Assembly (NCBI RefSeq): GCF_003352065.1
Contig: NZ_CP025803.1
Coordinates: 2,087,574 to 2,151,573 of the forward strand
Direction: 5' to 3'
Length of the DNA stretch: 64,000 bases
From: Sulfitobacter sp. SK011
Lineage (GTDB): Bacteria; Pseudomonadota; Alphaproteobacteria; Rhodobacterales; Rhodobacteraceae
Position 1 is the first letter of the stretch; each line of letters begins with the position of its first letter. Made by a program: the position numbers and the translations under genes. The notes under the pieces are model-generated. The model made no database searches, was not told the DNA's origin, and saw nothing but the letters and a program-made list of their open reading frames with translations. Below, piece by piece: positions 1 through 8,919 of the stretch.

Positions 1-1
1 C

Positions 2-196
2 CGCGACCGGGCACGCAAACTGGTCACCAAGATCGAAGCTGCCCTGCGCCGGATCGACGAAGGCGAATTTGGCTATTGCTCGGTCACCGGCGATCCGATT
101 TCGCTCAAGCGCTTGGACGCGCGGCCCATTGCGACAATGAGCCTTGAGGCGCAGGAAAAGCATGAGCGGCGCGAAAAAGTCCACCGCGACGAGTAA
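2..196 (+). CDS. dksA: RNA polymerase-binding transcription factor DksA, C-terminal part (5' truncated by window edge)
   Basis: The last 64 codons of a DksA/TraR protein are visible, ending in the conserved stretch ARPIATMSLEAQEKHERREK. DksA binds the RNA polymerase secondary channel and, with ppGpp, adjusts rRNA and amino-acid promoters. Enteric DksA has a four-cysteine zinc finger; here the four positions read C-x2-T-N17-S-x2-A (CSVT, then SLEA), so only one cysteine remains and zinc binding is unlikely. I recall the same pattern from the single-cysteine DksA of Rhodobacter sphaeroides. The N-terminal coiled coil lies outside the window. A terminator hairpin follows the stop. Confidence 0.93.
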   Translation, partial: RDRARKLVTKIEAALRRIDEGEFGYCSVTGDPISLKRLDARPIATMSLEAQEKHERREKVHRDE

Positions 197-233
197 GGCC
201 GGGGCAATTTTTTCGGTCTGACAAGGATTTTTG

Positions 234-267
234 AAACGCCGGGGTGGATGCTCCGGCGTTTTGTTTT
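234..267 (+). terminator. Rho-independent terminator of dksA
   Basis: AAACGCCGG (234-242) and CCGGCGTTT (253-261) form a perfect 9-bp stem with a 10-base loop, followed by TTTTGTTTT. It begins about 38 bases after the dksA stop and ends just before the ribosome binding site of the next gene. Confidence 0.85.
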
Positions 268-278
268 GGGGGACGAGC

Positions 279-1448
279 GTGGACATTTCAAACGCCATTG
301 TGGTGGGCGGGGGCATCGGCGGCTTGGCGGTGGCCACGGTGCTTGCGCGGCAGGGCGTTGCGGTGACGGTTCTGGAACAGGCGCCACACATCGCCGAAGT
401 GGGGGCCGGATTGCAGATCAGCCCGAATGGTCTGGCGGTGTTGCGCGCGCTTGCGCTTGACGGCGCGCTGCGCGGTCGCGGGGCTGTCCGGGGGCAGGCG
501 GTTGTCCTGCGCGATTATGTGGCGGGCGAAACCGTTGCGCGCCTCGATCTGATGCGCTTGGCAAGAGATCAGCAGTATTACTTTGTCCACCGGGCCGATC
601 TGATTGAAGTGCTGGTGGCGGCGGCCAAGCGTGCGAACGTGAGTTTCGAGCTTAACGCTCAAGCGGCAACGCTGCGTCCGGGGGCACTGCCGGTTGTGCA
701 GATGTCCGATGGGTCAACACGGCGCGCCGAAGTCGTCGTCGCAGCAGACGGGATCCATTCAATGGCGCGTCCCGTGCTGAACGGGGCTGATACCGCAGCT
801 TTCACCGGGCAGGTGGCGTGGCGTGCGCTTGTGCCAAACACATCCAATCATCCTGACGAGGCCCATGTGACGATGGGGCCGGGCCGACATCTGGTAAGCT
901 ATCCGGTGCGCGGCGGCAATTTGATCAATCTGGTCGCTGTCGAGGAACGCGCGGACTGGGCCGCCGAAGGATGGAACCATCGCGATGACCCACAAAAACT
1001 GCGCGCGGCCTTTGCCGAATTTGGTGCCGAAGCCAAGGAGATGTTGAGCGCAGTTGAAAATGTGACCCTCTGGGGGCTGCACCGTCATCCGGTGGCCGCG
1101 ACCTGGCAGCGTGATGGCGTTGTCATGTTGGGTGATGCCGCGCACCCAACCCTGCCGTTTCTGGCACAGGGCGCGAACATGGCGCTCGAAGATGCATGGG
1201 TGCTGGCCGATCACCTTGCGCGGCTGCCGCGCGATGCCGCACTGGCGCAGTATCAGCGCACCCGCGAGGCCCGCGTGCGCCGGGTGATTGCGGCCGCACA
1301 AAGCAATGCCACGCGATATCATCTGCGCCCCGGCCCGGTGCGGACCGCAGCCCATCTGGGGCTGCGGCTGGCCAGCAAACTGGGGCCGGGACGGATGATC
1401 GGTGCCTTCAACTGGCTCTACGGGCACGATGTGACCCGCAGGCCGTGA
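279..1448 (+). CDS. FAD-dependent monooxygenase (salicylate hydroxylase-like)
   Basis: Predicted flavoprotein hydroxylase of 389 residues in the UbiH/salicylate hydroxylase family, which inserts one oxygen atom into an aromatic ring using NAD(P)H. Three FAD motifs are seen: the N-terminal VGGGIGG Rossmann loop (about residues 9-15), the DG motif in VVAADGIHS (D157-G158) and the GD motif in MLGDAAHPTLPFLAQGANMA (about 285-286). I chose GTG 279 because it follows GGGGGAC at 6-7 bases and places the Rossmann strand at the N-terminus; an in-frame TTG at 231 lies inside the dksA terminator. The substrate cannot be read from sequence, and no ring-cleavage or dioxygenase gene is adjacent. Confidence 0.85.
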   Translation: MDISNAIVVGGGIGGLAVATVLARQGVAVTVLEQAPHIAEVGAGLQISPNGLAVLRALALDGALRGRGAVRGQAVVLRDYVAGETVARLDLMRLARDQQYYFVHRADLIEVLVAAAKRANVSFELNAQAATLRPGALPVVQMSDGSTRRAEVVVAADGIHSMARPVLNGADTAAFTGQVAWRALVPNTSNHPDEAHVTMGPGRHLVSYPVRGGNLINLVAVEERADWAAEGWNHRDDPQKLRAAFAEFGAEAKEMLSAVENVTLWGLHRHPVAATWQRDGVVMLGDAAHPTLPFLAQGANMALEDAWVLADHLARLPRDAALAQYQRTREARVRRVIAAAQSNATRYHLRPGPVRTAAHLGLRLASKLGPGRMIGAFNWLYGHDVTRRP

Positions 1449-2498
1449 TCACTGGGCGCGCTTGACCATCCCGAACAGATCACGTGGATCTTCGGGGTCG
1501 GCCAGCAGGTCAAGTGGTTGATAAAGCTTGGTCTCAGCAATCTGGTCCCGCACATAACGCAGCGCCGAGAAATCCTCGATCGCAAAGCCGACACTGTCAA
1601 ACAGAGTGATCTGTTTGTCGTCGGTCCGCCCTGCGGCCTGACCGGTCAGGACCTGCCAGACTTCAGTAACGGGGTGATCGGCATCAAGTTGCTGGATTTC
1701 GCCCTCGATCCGTGTCTGTTCGGGGTATTCCACAAAAATGCCAGCCCGGTGCAGGATAGCCGGGGCCAATTCGGTCTTGCCGGGACAATCGCCGCCAATG
1801 GCGTTGATGTGCACGCCTGCACCAACCATGTTGTCGGTCAGGATCGTGGCATATTGTTTATCGGCGGTGCAGGTGGTGATGATCTGCGCGCCCAGCATCG
1901 CATCCTCTGCGGTTTTGCAGCTCACAACAGTGATGCCGTGACCCGCAAGGTTGGCGGCGCATTTGGCGGTGGCAGCAGGGTCAATATCGTAAAGGCGCAC
2001 CTCGTCGATGCCCGCAATCGCCTTCATCGCCATGGTCTGAAACTCTGACTGTGCGCCATTGCCGATCATCGCCATGATATGGGCGCCCTTCGGGGCCAGC
2101 AACCGCGCCACAACGGCGGAGGTGGCCGCCGTGCGCATGGCGGTCAGGATGGTCATTTCGGTCAGCAATACCGGGTAACCGGTGGCAACATCGGCAAGCA
2201 GGCCAAAGGCGGTCACCGTTTGAAGCCCGTCGGCCGTGTTGTCAGGATGGCCATTCACGTATTTGAACCCGTAAACATCCCCGTCAGAGGTGGGCATCAA
2301 TTCGATCACGCCGACATCGGAATGGCTGGCCACGCGAGGGGTTTTGTCAAAAAGTTCCCAGCGTTTGAAATCTGCCTCGATATAATCGGCAAGACCGATC
2401 AGCATCGGTTCAATGCCGATGTGGTTGATCAGCTTCATCATGTTTTCGACAGAGACAAAGGGCACAAGAGCTTTGGCGGAGGGTTTGAGGTTGGTCAT
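1449..2498 (-). CDS. ocd: Ornithine cyclodeaminase
   Basis: 349-residue member of the ornithine cyclodeaminase/mu-crystallin family, which converts L-ornithine to L-proline and ammonia using bound NAD. The dinucleotide loop IGNGAQSEFQ lies mid-protein, and the substrate-side segments MRTAATSAVVARLLAP and DSVGFAIEDFSALR are present. It lies 20 bases downstream of rocF on the same strand, so arginine to ornithine to proline would be a two-gene route. Start ATG 2498 is preceded by AAGGAAC at 7-8 bases; an in-frame TTG at 2522 would overlap rocF and is less likely. Confidence 0.93.
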   Translation of the reverse strand: MTNLKPSAKALVPFVSVENMMKLINHIGIEPMLIGLADYIEADFKRWELFDKTPRVASHSDVGVIELMPTSDGDVYGFKYVNGHPDNTADGLQTVTAFGLLADVATGYPVLLTEMTILTAMRTAATSAVVARLLAPKGAHIMAMIGNGAQSEFQTMAMKAIAGIDEVRLYDIDPAATAKCAANLAGHGITVVSCKTAEDAMLGAQIITTCTADKQYATILTDNMVGAGVHINAIGGDCPGKTELAPAILHRAGIFVEYPEQTRIEGEIQQLDADHPVTEVWQVLTGQAAGRTDDKQITLFDSVGFAIEDFSALRYVRDQIAETKLYQPLDLLADPEDPRDLFGMVKRAQ

Positions 2499-2518
2499 GT
2501 GATGTTCCTTCAATCTGA

Positions 2519-3439
2519 TCAATACGCGCGTGTCGGACGGTCGAACACCCGACGTCCCAATGCGGATGCGGCCAGATCAACCATCAAGGTTGCCGTGCGG
2601 CCCCGTTCATCGAGAAACGGGTTCAGCTCAACAAGATCAAGCGAGCTCATTAACCCTGAATCGCTGATCATTTCCATGACCAGATGACCTTCACGCACGG
2701 TTGCACCGCCGGGGACAGTGGTGCCAACCGCAGGGGCGACAGAAGGATCGAGAAAATCCACATCAAGTGACACGTGCAGCAACCCGTTCGCCGCCTCAAC
2801 CTTATCAAGGAATGCGGACAACGGACGCGCGATGCCGCTTTCGTCAATCTCGCGCATGTCCACATGGGTAATGGCGCTGTCTTGTAGTGCCGCGCGTTCT
2901 GCGGCATCGACCGAGCGCAGACCGATGATGGCGATGTTTTCCTCGGCCAGCGGGGCGTCGATTTCTGGGAACCCGACAAATCCGTCGCGACCGGTGACAT
3001 AGCCCAAGGGTGTGCCATGCAGATTGCCGCTGTCGGTGGTATCGGGTGTGTGAAAATCTGTATGCGCATCCAGCCATAGCACAAAAAGCGGGCGCCCCAC
3101 CGCATCCGCATGACGCATCGCACCCAGCACAGTGCCCAATGACAGCGCATGATCGCCACCCATGAAGATCGGCAAGCCGTCATTCATCGCGGCCTCAGAC
3201 GCATCAGCGAGGCTGGACGTCCAGGCGATGGTTTCCTCCAACTGCACCAGCCTTGGATGTTCTTTGGCCTCAAAAGGGGCAGGGGCGACATCACCCTGAT
3301 CGGTGACGGTGTGACCCAGACCGCGCAGCGCATCCGCCAAACCCGCGGTGCGGTAGGCATCGGGTCCCATCAGGCAGCCTTTGCGCCGCTTGCCACTGTC
3401 CATGGGCGCGCCCACCAATATGCAGTTTTGCTGTGTCAT
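2519..3439 (-). CDS. rocF: Arginase
   Basis: 306-residue ureohydrolase that splits L-arginine into ornithine and urea. The binuclear manganese ligands sit in GGDHALSLGT, the DAHTDFHTP loop and SLDVDFLDP, and the arginase signature PAVGTTVPGG follows. Start ATG 3439 has GGAG about 8 bases upstream; upstream in-frame starts would add 25 residues with no family counterpart. First gene of a rocF-ocd operon, divergent from an AsnC-family gene that probably controls it. Confidence 0.94.
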   Translation of the reverse strand: MTQQNCILVGAPMDSGKRRKGCLMGPDAYRTAGLADALRGLGHTVTDQGDVAPAPFEAKEHPRLVQLEETIAWTSSLADASEAAMNDGLPIFMGGDHALSLGTVLGAMRHADAVGRPLFVLWLDAHTDFHTPDTTDSGNLHGTPLGYVTGRDGFVGFPEIDAPLAEENIAIIGLRSVDAAERAALQDSAITHVDMREIDESGIARPLSAFLDKVEAANGLLHVSLDVDFLDPSVAPAVGTTVPGGATVREGHLVMEMISDSGLMSSLDLVELNPFLDERGRTATLMVDLAASALGRRVFDRPTRAY

Positions 3440-3478
3440 CCATCTGCTCCTTTGAAACTGTTGAACTGTCATATCCGA

Positions 3479-3520
3479 CATATTGGGCCGTGGACAATTG
3501 ATCAAACTGACCATATTGGG
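3479..3520. promoter_or_regulatory. Candidate AsnC/Lrp operator: paired 9-bp repeats between rocF and its regulator
   Basis: The 109-bp divergent spacer carries CATATTGGG twice (3479-3487 and 3512-3520), starts exactly 33 bp apart, that is three helical turns, so both copies face the same side of the DNA. Lrp/AsnC proteins bind arrays of phased sites as dimers to octamers. Assigning the repeat to the adjacent regulator is inference. Confidence 0.4.
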
Positions 3521-3548
3521 GAGAGGTTGACCAAAATGGATAAAACTT

Positions 3549-3974
3549 ATGGACGAAACGGATCATCGGCTGATCGCGGCCCTGCGCCACGATGCACGTA
3601 CGGCACTTTCGGATCTGGCGCTGGCCTTGAACCTGTCGCGCACCACGGTACGGGCCCGCATCGCGCGGCTGCGTGAACGTGGTGAGATCGTGGGGTTTAC
3701 GGTTGTCACCCGCTCGGATGTGATGCGCGACCCGGTGCGTGGCATGATGATGATCGGGATCGAAGGGCGCGGGGCGGATCGGATCACCCGGCAACTGAAC
3801 CTGATGCCGGAACTGCGCGCGGTCCATTCGACCAACGGACGCTGGGATGTGATCGTGGAAATAGGCACCAAGACTCTGGAGCACTTTGACGAAGTTCTGG
3901 CGCGCATCCGGCGATTGGATGGTGTGGTGGCCAGCGAAACAAGCCTGTTTCTGAAAACCCGCAAATCGGGGTAA
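3549..3974 (+). CDS. Lrp/AsnC family transcriptional regulator
   Basis: 141 residues with the standard layout: an N-terminal winged helix-turn-helix (about residues 4-60, recognition region LALALNLSRTTVRARIARLR) and a C-terminal RAM/AsnC ligand-binding domain (about 65-135, with VHSTNGRWDVIVEIG). These regulators sense amino acids. Divergent orientation to rocF-ocd suggests local control of arginine or ornithine catabolism; the effector is unknown. Confidence 0.9.
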   Translation: MDETDHRLIAALRHDARTALSDLALALNLSRTTVRARIARLRERGEIVGFTVVTRSDVMRDPVRGMMMIGIEGRGADRITRQLNLMPELRAVHSTNGRWDVIVEIGTKTLEHFDEVLARIRRLDGVVASETSLFLKTRKSG

Positions 3975-4008
3975 ATGGGACGTCTTTGCACCGTCGGCAT
4001 GACGTCGG

Positions 4009-4830
4009 TTACGGTCTGCCCGCGACCGCAGGCGGTAACAGCGCCTCAATCTCGGCAAATCCCATGGCCTTGTCTGAATAGGTAAAGCTCCCCTGACCGG
4101 CAATCTCACGCGCGGCGTCAATGAACGCCCCATAGGCGCGCCGCACCAGCGCGGAGCCAACGCTGATCCGGCGCACGCCTGCATCTGACAGTTCTGTCAC
4201 GGTAAAAGTTGCACCGGGCATGCCCATGACCACGTTCACGGGTTTTTTCAAGCTGGCGCAGACGGTGGAAATCACGTCGAGATCCTTCAGACCGGGCGCA
4301 TAGAGAACATCCGCCCCTGCCGCTTCAAAGGCCTGAAGACGGCGGATGATGTCATCCACATCGGTGCTGCCCCACAAAAGCCCCTCGGCTCGTGCGGTCA
4401 GGACAAAATCATCGGACAAGGCGCGGGCGGCGTCGCTGGCGGCGGCGATCCGGTCGACGGCATGATTGAAATCATAGATCGGCGCGTCGGGATCACCTGT
4501 GTGATCCTCAAGCGAACAGCCCGCCAGTCCGATGTCGGCAGCGGCGCGGATCGTTTCGGCAGCATTGGCCGGATCGTGGCCGAACCCATATTCCAGATCA
4601 GCAGACACAGGCAGGTCCGTGGCCCCAACAATGTCGCGGCAGTGGTTCAACACAGCGTCGCGGTCCACCTGACCTTCGCGCAGGCCCATGGCAAATGCCA
4701 TTCCAGCACTTGTGGTGGCGAGCGCAGCAAAGCCCATGGCGCAGAGCATCCGTGCGCTGCCGACATCCCACGGGTTGGGAATGACAAAGGCACCGGGGCC
4801 ACCGTGCAGGTCGCGAAATGAATTGATCAT
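4009..4830 (-). CDS. Isocitrate lyase/phosphoenolpyruvate mutase superfamily protein
   Basis: 273-residue TIM-barrel protein of the PEP-mutase/isocitrate-lyase superfamily, which makes or breaks C-C or P-C bonds next to a carboxylate. Family segments seen include PNPWDVGSARML near the N-terminus, SADLEYGFG (metal-binding region) and GCSLEDHTGD. I do not see the KKCGH-type lyase loop, so it is unlikely to be true isocitrate lyase. Close relatives are annotated only at family level, and the substrate is unknown. It ends 35 bases from the convergent AsnC-type gene. Confidence 0.8.
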   Translation of the reverse strand: MINSFRDLHGGPGAFVIPNPWDVGSARMLCAMGFAALATTSAGMAFAMGLREGQVDRDAVLNHCRDIVGATDLPVSADLEYGFGHDPANAAETIRAAADIGLAGCSLEDHTGDPDAPIYDFNHAVDRIAAASDAARALSDDFVLTARAEGLLWGSTDVDDIIRRLQAFEAAGADVLYAPGLKDLDVISTVCASLKKPVNVVMGMPGATFTVTELSDAGVRRISVGSALVRRAYGAFIDAAREIAGQGSFTYSDKAMGFAEIEALLPPAVAGRP

Positions 4831-4880
4831 GATTTGCCCCCCCCGTGCAGCCTAGGGTCAGCAGGCGGGGAAGGAAAGTT

Positions 4881-5345
4881 TTATGTGCGGCGCGCCGCCA
4901 GCACCCAGATCGCCGCCAGGCCAAGCGAGATCACCCCATTCCAACCGGCCATCGACAGGCCCATCAGTGACCAGACAACCTCGTCACAAAGCACCAGACC
5001 AGTGGGCGCATCCATCGACAACAGATCGCTGCCGCCCATCGCACCCAGATCAAGGCCGCCCCCGGTGCACGACGATGGCCCCGGCCACCAGCGCCATTCG
5101 ACGCCTGCGTGGTAAAATCCGATCAAACTGGTGGCTGCGGCGGCCAAGGCACCCGCCCAGATCAACGGCCGTGGTCCGCCAATCATCAGAACCACACCTA
5201 TCGCGATGGCAGCCGCATGCGGCCAGCGTTGCCACAGGCACATCTTGCAGGGCAGCAGGCCGCCGATATGCTGAAATCCGTAGGCCCCCAGCAAAAGCGC
5301 TGCAGAACCAAGCGTGGCAAGTGCGATCAGGGTCGTGCGGGTCAT
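4881..5345 (-). CDS. dsbB: Disulfide bond formation protein B
   Basis: 154-residue inner-membrane protein with four predicted membrane segments. DsbB reoxidises periplasmic DsbA and passes electrons to quinone. Both essential cysteine pairs are visible: C33-K-M-C36 in the first periplasmic loop, and C93 with C120 in the second. Its ATG overlaps the stop of the upstream VTT gene by four bases (ATGA), so the two are translationally coupled. Confidence 0.92.
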   Translation of the reverse strand: MTRTTLIALATLGSAALLLGAYGFQHIGGLLPCKMCLWQRWPHAAAIAIGVVLMIGGPRPLIWAGALAAAATSLIGFYHAGVEWRWWPGPSSCTGGGLDLGAMGGSDLLSMDAPTGLVLCDEVVWSLMGLSMAGWNGVISLGLAAIWVLAARRT

Positions 5346-5920
5346 AGGTACTTTACCAGAACAAAGCCGCCAATCAGCAGCGCAAGAGCAAGGGTAAACA
5401 TCAACCCAAGTCTGCGTTCAATGAAATCCCGGATCGGGGCACCGAAATGCCACAGCAGGCCCGCAACAATGAAAAACCGCAGTCCCCGCGCCAGCACGGA
5501 TGTGGCCACGAACGTCGCCAGCGGCATACCTGTCCAACCGGACATGATCGTGATGACCTTGTAGGGAAACGGCGTGATGCCCGCGACCAGAACGGCCCAG
5601 AACCCCATATCGTTGAACCGCTCAGAGAATTCGGCCATGGCGTCGGCCTTGCCCAGCGAGGCAAGGATCGGCTGACCGATGGTATCAAACGCCAGCGCCC
5701 CAATCGCATACCCCAGCAAACCGCCCAAAACGGAGGCCACCAGCGCCACTCCGGCGATCAGCCATGCCCGACGCGGCTGTGCGATGATCATCGGGATCAT
5801 GATGATATCCGGCGGGATCGGAAACACCGAACTTTCCACAAACGCGACACAGGCCAGCGCCCAAAGCGCATGAGGATGCTGGGCGAGGCTGAGCGTCCAA
5901 TTATACAAGCGTTGGATCAT
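5342..5920 (-). CDS. YqaA/DedA-like VTT-domain membrane protein
   Basis: 192-residue protein with several hydrophobic segments and the VTT/SNARE-associated signature around FVESSVFPIPPDIIMIPM and the glycine-rich VLGGLLGYAIGAL. DedA-superfamily proteins are linked to undecaprenyl-phosphate or phospholipid movement; the YqaA branch is poorly characterised. Start ATG 5920 has GGAG about 8 bases upstream; an in-frame start at 5977 would add 19 non-conserved residues. It overlaps dsbB by ATGA. Confidence 0.82.
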   Translation of the reverse strand: MIQRLYNWTLSLAQHPHALWALACVAFVESSVFPIPPDIIMIPMIIAQPRRAWLIAGVALVASVLGGLLGYAIGALAFDTIGQPILASLGKADAMAEFSERFNDMGFWAVLVAGITPFPYKVITIMSGWTGMPLATFVATSVLARGLRFFIVAGLLWHFGAPIRDFIERRLGLMFTLALALLIGGFVLVKYL

Positions 5921-6044
5921 GTTGGTGGCTCCGATTATGCTGGATGATGGAACAGCACGCGCGGTGGCCGGGGTCAAGTGGCGCGTGGCATTTGAATGAA
6001 ATTACTCTTGCCCAGCCCTGCGATGCGCGATACATGCCCCTCGT

Positions 6045-6128
6045 GCCCAAGTGGCGGAATGGTAGACGCAGGAGATTCAAAATCTCCCGCCGCGAGGCGT
6101 GCCGGTTCGAGTCCGGCCTTGGGTACCA
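6045..6128 (+). tRNA. tRNA-Leu, anticodon CAA
   Basis: A complete class II tRNA with encoded CCA. The acceptor arms GCCCAAG and CTTGGGT pair with a terminal G-U. The anticodon stem GGAGA/TCTCC encloses TTCAAAA with anticodon CAA at 6078-6080. A short variable arm (CCGCGAGGCG) follows, and the T arm GCCGG-TTCGAGT-CCGGC is perfect. Confidence 0.97.
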
Positions 6129-7068
6129 CCCTGTTTTTCAGGTCTCCGTTCTGATTAGACATTCCTGCTTTGACGGACAGTCGGTTGAAGAGCATTGATC
6201 AGCCCGGATGTGCCAATCCCCCATTGAATATCCTTCCATCAGGCATGAGCAGACCGCGGTGCAGAAACTCTTTGGCGATGCGGGAGGGTTTACGATTTGA
6301 GTGGAAACAATATTTCAGCATTCGCGCGAAACGAGAACCAATATCGGCGGTTTCGCAGCATTGTTTCGGTTGAGATGAATAATTCTAGAATCTGACCAAG
6401 CAGAAATCACAGTTTAGCTGATCAAGGAGTGCCGTTGGCCGTTTCCCGATTTAGCACACTTAACCAAGTTTGCGTTTGGCGTCGCGTGACCGCACTCAGG
6501 GTCTCTATCAAGAAATGAACGAACTGAGCGAAGCTGGGCCCCGGAGGACTTGGAAACAATTAACCTTATTCCTCGTTGACGGTCAGAATCTCTCACAAAA
6601 AGAACCGGACAAGTTCACGGCATTTACCATTATTTTTCGGCTATTTTATTCTTTGTTGGATCGATCTCGGGGAATAGAGATGGCCCTGTCCAATTGGGGA
6701 GTAGAATTTATAGAACACGGGGCGGAGTGCCACATTCCTGCGCAATCAGGTCATTGGAAGGCCGTGAGGTGCCTTTGCGCCGAATCTCCTTATCGGAGGG
6801 AATGGTTAACGGGCCATCCAGTTGGGGTGCCCAGCCTTTGCCCTGTTTTTTGACAGTTTTGAAACGGGTTTGCAGATTCAATCATGGATTGTATCCAAGA
6901 GCGAAACAATGATACAGGATTGTGTTGAAAACCGGGTCATTCTAAGCGATCTGCAGCCGATATCCGTCTTTTCCCCTGAAATATATGTAAAAATATTGTA
7001 AAAGTTGTGGAAGTGCAGCCTTTTCCCGCATGAGTAAATGTTGATCCAATTTGAGGGGTGCCACTGCC
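6129..7068. other. Gene-poor, AT-richer stretch between tRNA-Leu and the RTX gene
   Basis: About 940 bases with no confident gene. The base composition is visibly richer in A and T than the flanks. The longest plus-strand frame (6470-6853, 127 codons from a non-ATG start) has no ribosome site and resembles nothing I know. I found no repeat of the tRNA 3' end and no recognisable transposase remnant. The last 200 bases probably carry the promoter of the RTX gene; a TTGACA at 6850 has only a weak -10 match. Confidence 0.5.
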
Positions 7069-8877
7069 ATGGCCACCATTAACGGAACCCCGGGTTCCGA
7101 CACGCTTCAAGGTACTTTCGAGAATGACCAGATCACAGCCGGGGCCGGAGACGACCGCGTTTCGGGGCTGGGCGCTGATGATCTGATTGACGGTGGCGCG
7201 GGCAATGACACGCTTTATGGGGACACTGGCGCAGGCACCGCACCGGGTCAGAACGCATCACCGCTCAATCTGAGTTTTGGCAACCGCACCGCGAACACTG
7301 GCAACAGCGCCGACGCTGGGGACAGTGTGGTGTACCGCGACGTGGCGACCCTTGCGGATGGCACATCGGTCTGGGGCCGTCTGGTTCTGGTTGCGACCTC
7401 TGATGACAAAATGCCCATCGACCTGACCGGCGGTACAGGCGCGGAAATCCTGCTCAATCGGGGCGGCGGATCGCGGTATCAGGGTGAAACAGCGACCTTC
7501 AGGTTGGAATTCTTTGATCCTGCCACGGGCAATCCCGTCTCTTTGAATGCGACAGGGACATTTGTCGATCTCGATCGGGACAGCCCCGGCGATCAGGAAT
7601 CGGTGTCCATCGTCGCCAGCAGCTATACCGCTTTTGCGACCAGCGCCGGAACATCGCTGAACGTCACGACGGGCAATGGCACGGTCAACGCCGCAGGCAC
7701 AGAAATCAACGGACCATCCGATCAGGATGCGTGGTTTTCGCTAGAGTTTGAAAACCGCGAATTTATCGAATTCACGTTAGAGGCACGGTCATCGGGATCT
7801 GGGTTTACCCTCTCTGGCCAATCGATTGGCAATCCTTTGGTGACATCTCTGCCGGGCGGCAACGACACTATTCTGGGTGGCGATGGTCAGGATCTGATCT
7901 TTGGTCAGCGCGGCGCAGACAGTCTGGATGGCGGTCAGGGTGACGACACCCTTGATGGTGGGGATGGCGACGATGTGCTGGTCGGCGGAGACGGCGATGA
8001 CAGCATCTTTGGTGGCGCTGGCATGGACACGATTGTTTCAGGTGCCGGAAACGATCGGGCCGAGGGCGGCTTTGGCAGCGATACGTTCACGTTTGATGCG
8101 GCGGGCAACCATGTGATCATCGGTGGCGAAGACGCGGATGGATCTGACATCGACACGCTGGACCTCACCGGCGTTGACCGCAGCACCTACCGGATCATCC
8201 CCGGAACACCCGAGGCAGGTCGCATCGAATTTCTGGACACCCAGGGCAACGTCGTCGGGCGCACGGATTATTCTGAAATCGAAGAGGTGATCATTTGCTT
8301 TACCCCCGGCACGCGCATCGCGACCATTCGCGGCGAAGTGGCGGTAGAGACGTTGAAAGAAGGGGATCAGATCATCACCCGCGACAATGGCGTGCGCCCG
8401 CTACGCTGGATCGGGCGGCGTGATTTGAACCGGGTTGAACTGGCACATATGCCGTCACATTGCCCCGTCCTGATCCGGCATTCTGCCTTGGGCAAGGACG
8501 CGCCCCGGCGCGATATGCTTGTCAGTCCAAACCACCGCATGTTGATAACGTCGCACTTGGCCGAGGTTATGTTTGGCGAACGCGAAGTGCTGGTCGCGGC
8601 AAAACATCTGACCGGACTTGACGGCGTGGACAGCGTTCAGGTGCCTGCAGTCAGCTATATTCACCTGATGTTCGACAATCACGAGGTGATCCTGGCAGAT
8701 GGGTGTTGGGCCGAAAGCTTTCAGCCGGGGGATCATTCAATGGCAGGTATCCGATCGCAACAGCGCCGCGAGATTCTGGACCTGTTCCCGGAATTGGAAA
8801 ACCCGCAAGGTCTGAACAATTATTTTGCCGCACGCCGGTTGCTGCGGGCCCATGAGGCAAAGCTGCTCACGGCTTAG
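7069..8877 (+). CDS. RTX calcium-binding protein with C-terminal Hint domain
   Basis: 602-residue acidic protein. A short GSDTL-type repeat patch opens it, followed by a domain of unknown function (about residues 60-255). A block of GGxGxDxxx nonapeptides (about 264-345) is typical of calcium-binding RTX proteins exported by type I secretion. From C410 a Hint module begins (CFTPGTRIATIRGEVAVETL) with a conserved H489 in VSPNHRML, the fold used by inteins and hedgehog proteins for self-cleavage. Start ATG 7069 has GAGGGG about 10 bases upstream. No secretion genes are adjacent. Such RTX-Hint proteins are common in Rhodobacteraceae; their substrates are unknown. Confidence 0.87.
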   Translation: MATINGTPGSDTLQGTFENDQITAGAGDDRVSGLGADDLIDGGAGNDTLYGDTGAGTAPGQNASPLNLSFGNRTANTGNSADAGDSVVYRDVATLADGTSVWGRLVLVATSDDKMPIDLTGGTGAEILLNRGGGSRYQGETATFRLEFFDPATGNPVSLNATGTFVDLDRDSPGDQESVSIVASSYTAFATSAGTSLNVTTGNGTVNAAGTEINGPSDQDAWFSLEFENREFIEFTLEARSSGSGFTLSGQSIGNPLVTSLPGGNDTILGGDGQDLIFGQRGADSLDGGQGDDTLDGGDGDDVLVGGDGDDSIFGGAGMDTIVSGAGNDRAEGGFGSDTFTFDAAGNHVIIGGEDADGSDIDTLDLTGVDRSTYRIIPGTPEAGRIEFLDTQGNVVGRTDYSEIEEVIICFTPGTRIATIRGEVAVETLKEGDQIITRDNGVRPLRWIGRRDLNRVELAHMPSHCPVLIRHSALGKDAPRRDMLVSPNHRMLITSHLAEVMFGEREVLVAAKHLTGLDGVDSVQVPAVSYIHLMFDNHEVILADGCWAESFQPGDHSMAGIRSQQRREILDLFPELENPQGLNNYFAARRLLRAHEAKLLTA

Positions 8878-8919
8878 CAGGAACCGTGACGCAAAAATCT
8901 GGGACATGATCGTTGTGGA

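Noticed and set aside
6470..6853. 127-codon plus-strand frame after tRNA-Leu
   Set aside because: It has a non-ATG start, no ribosome site, no recognisable motif and unusual codon use; it is treated as noncoding spacer.
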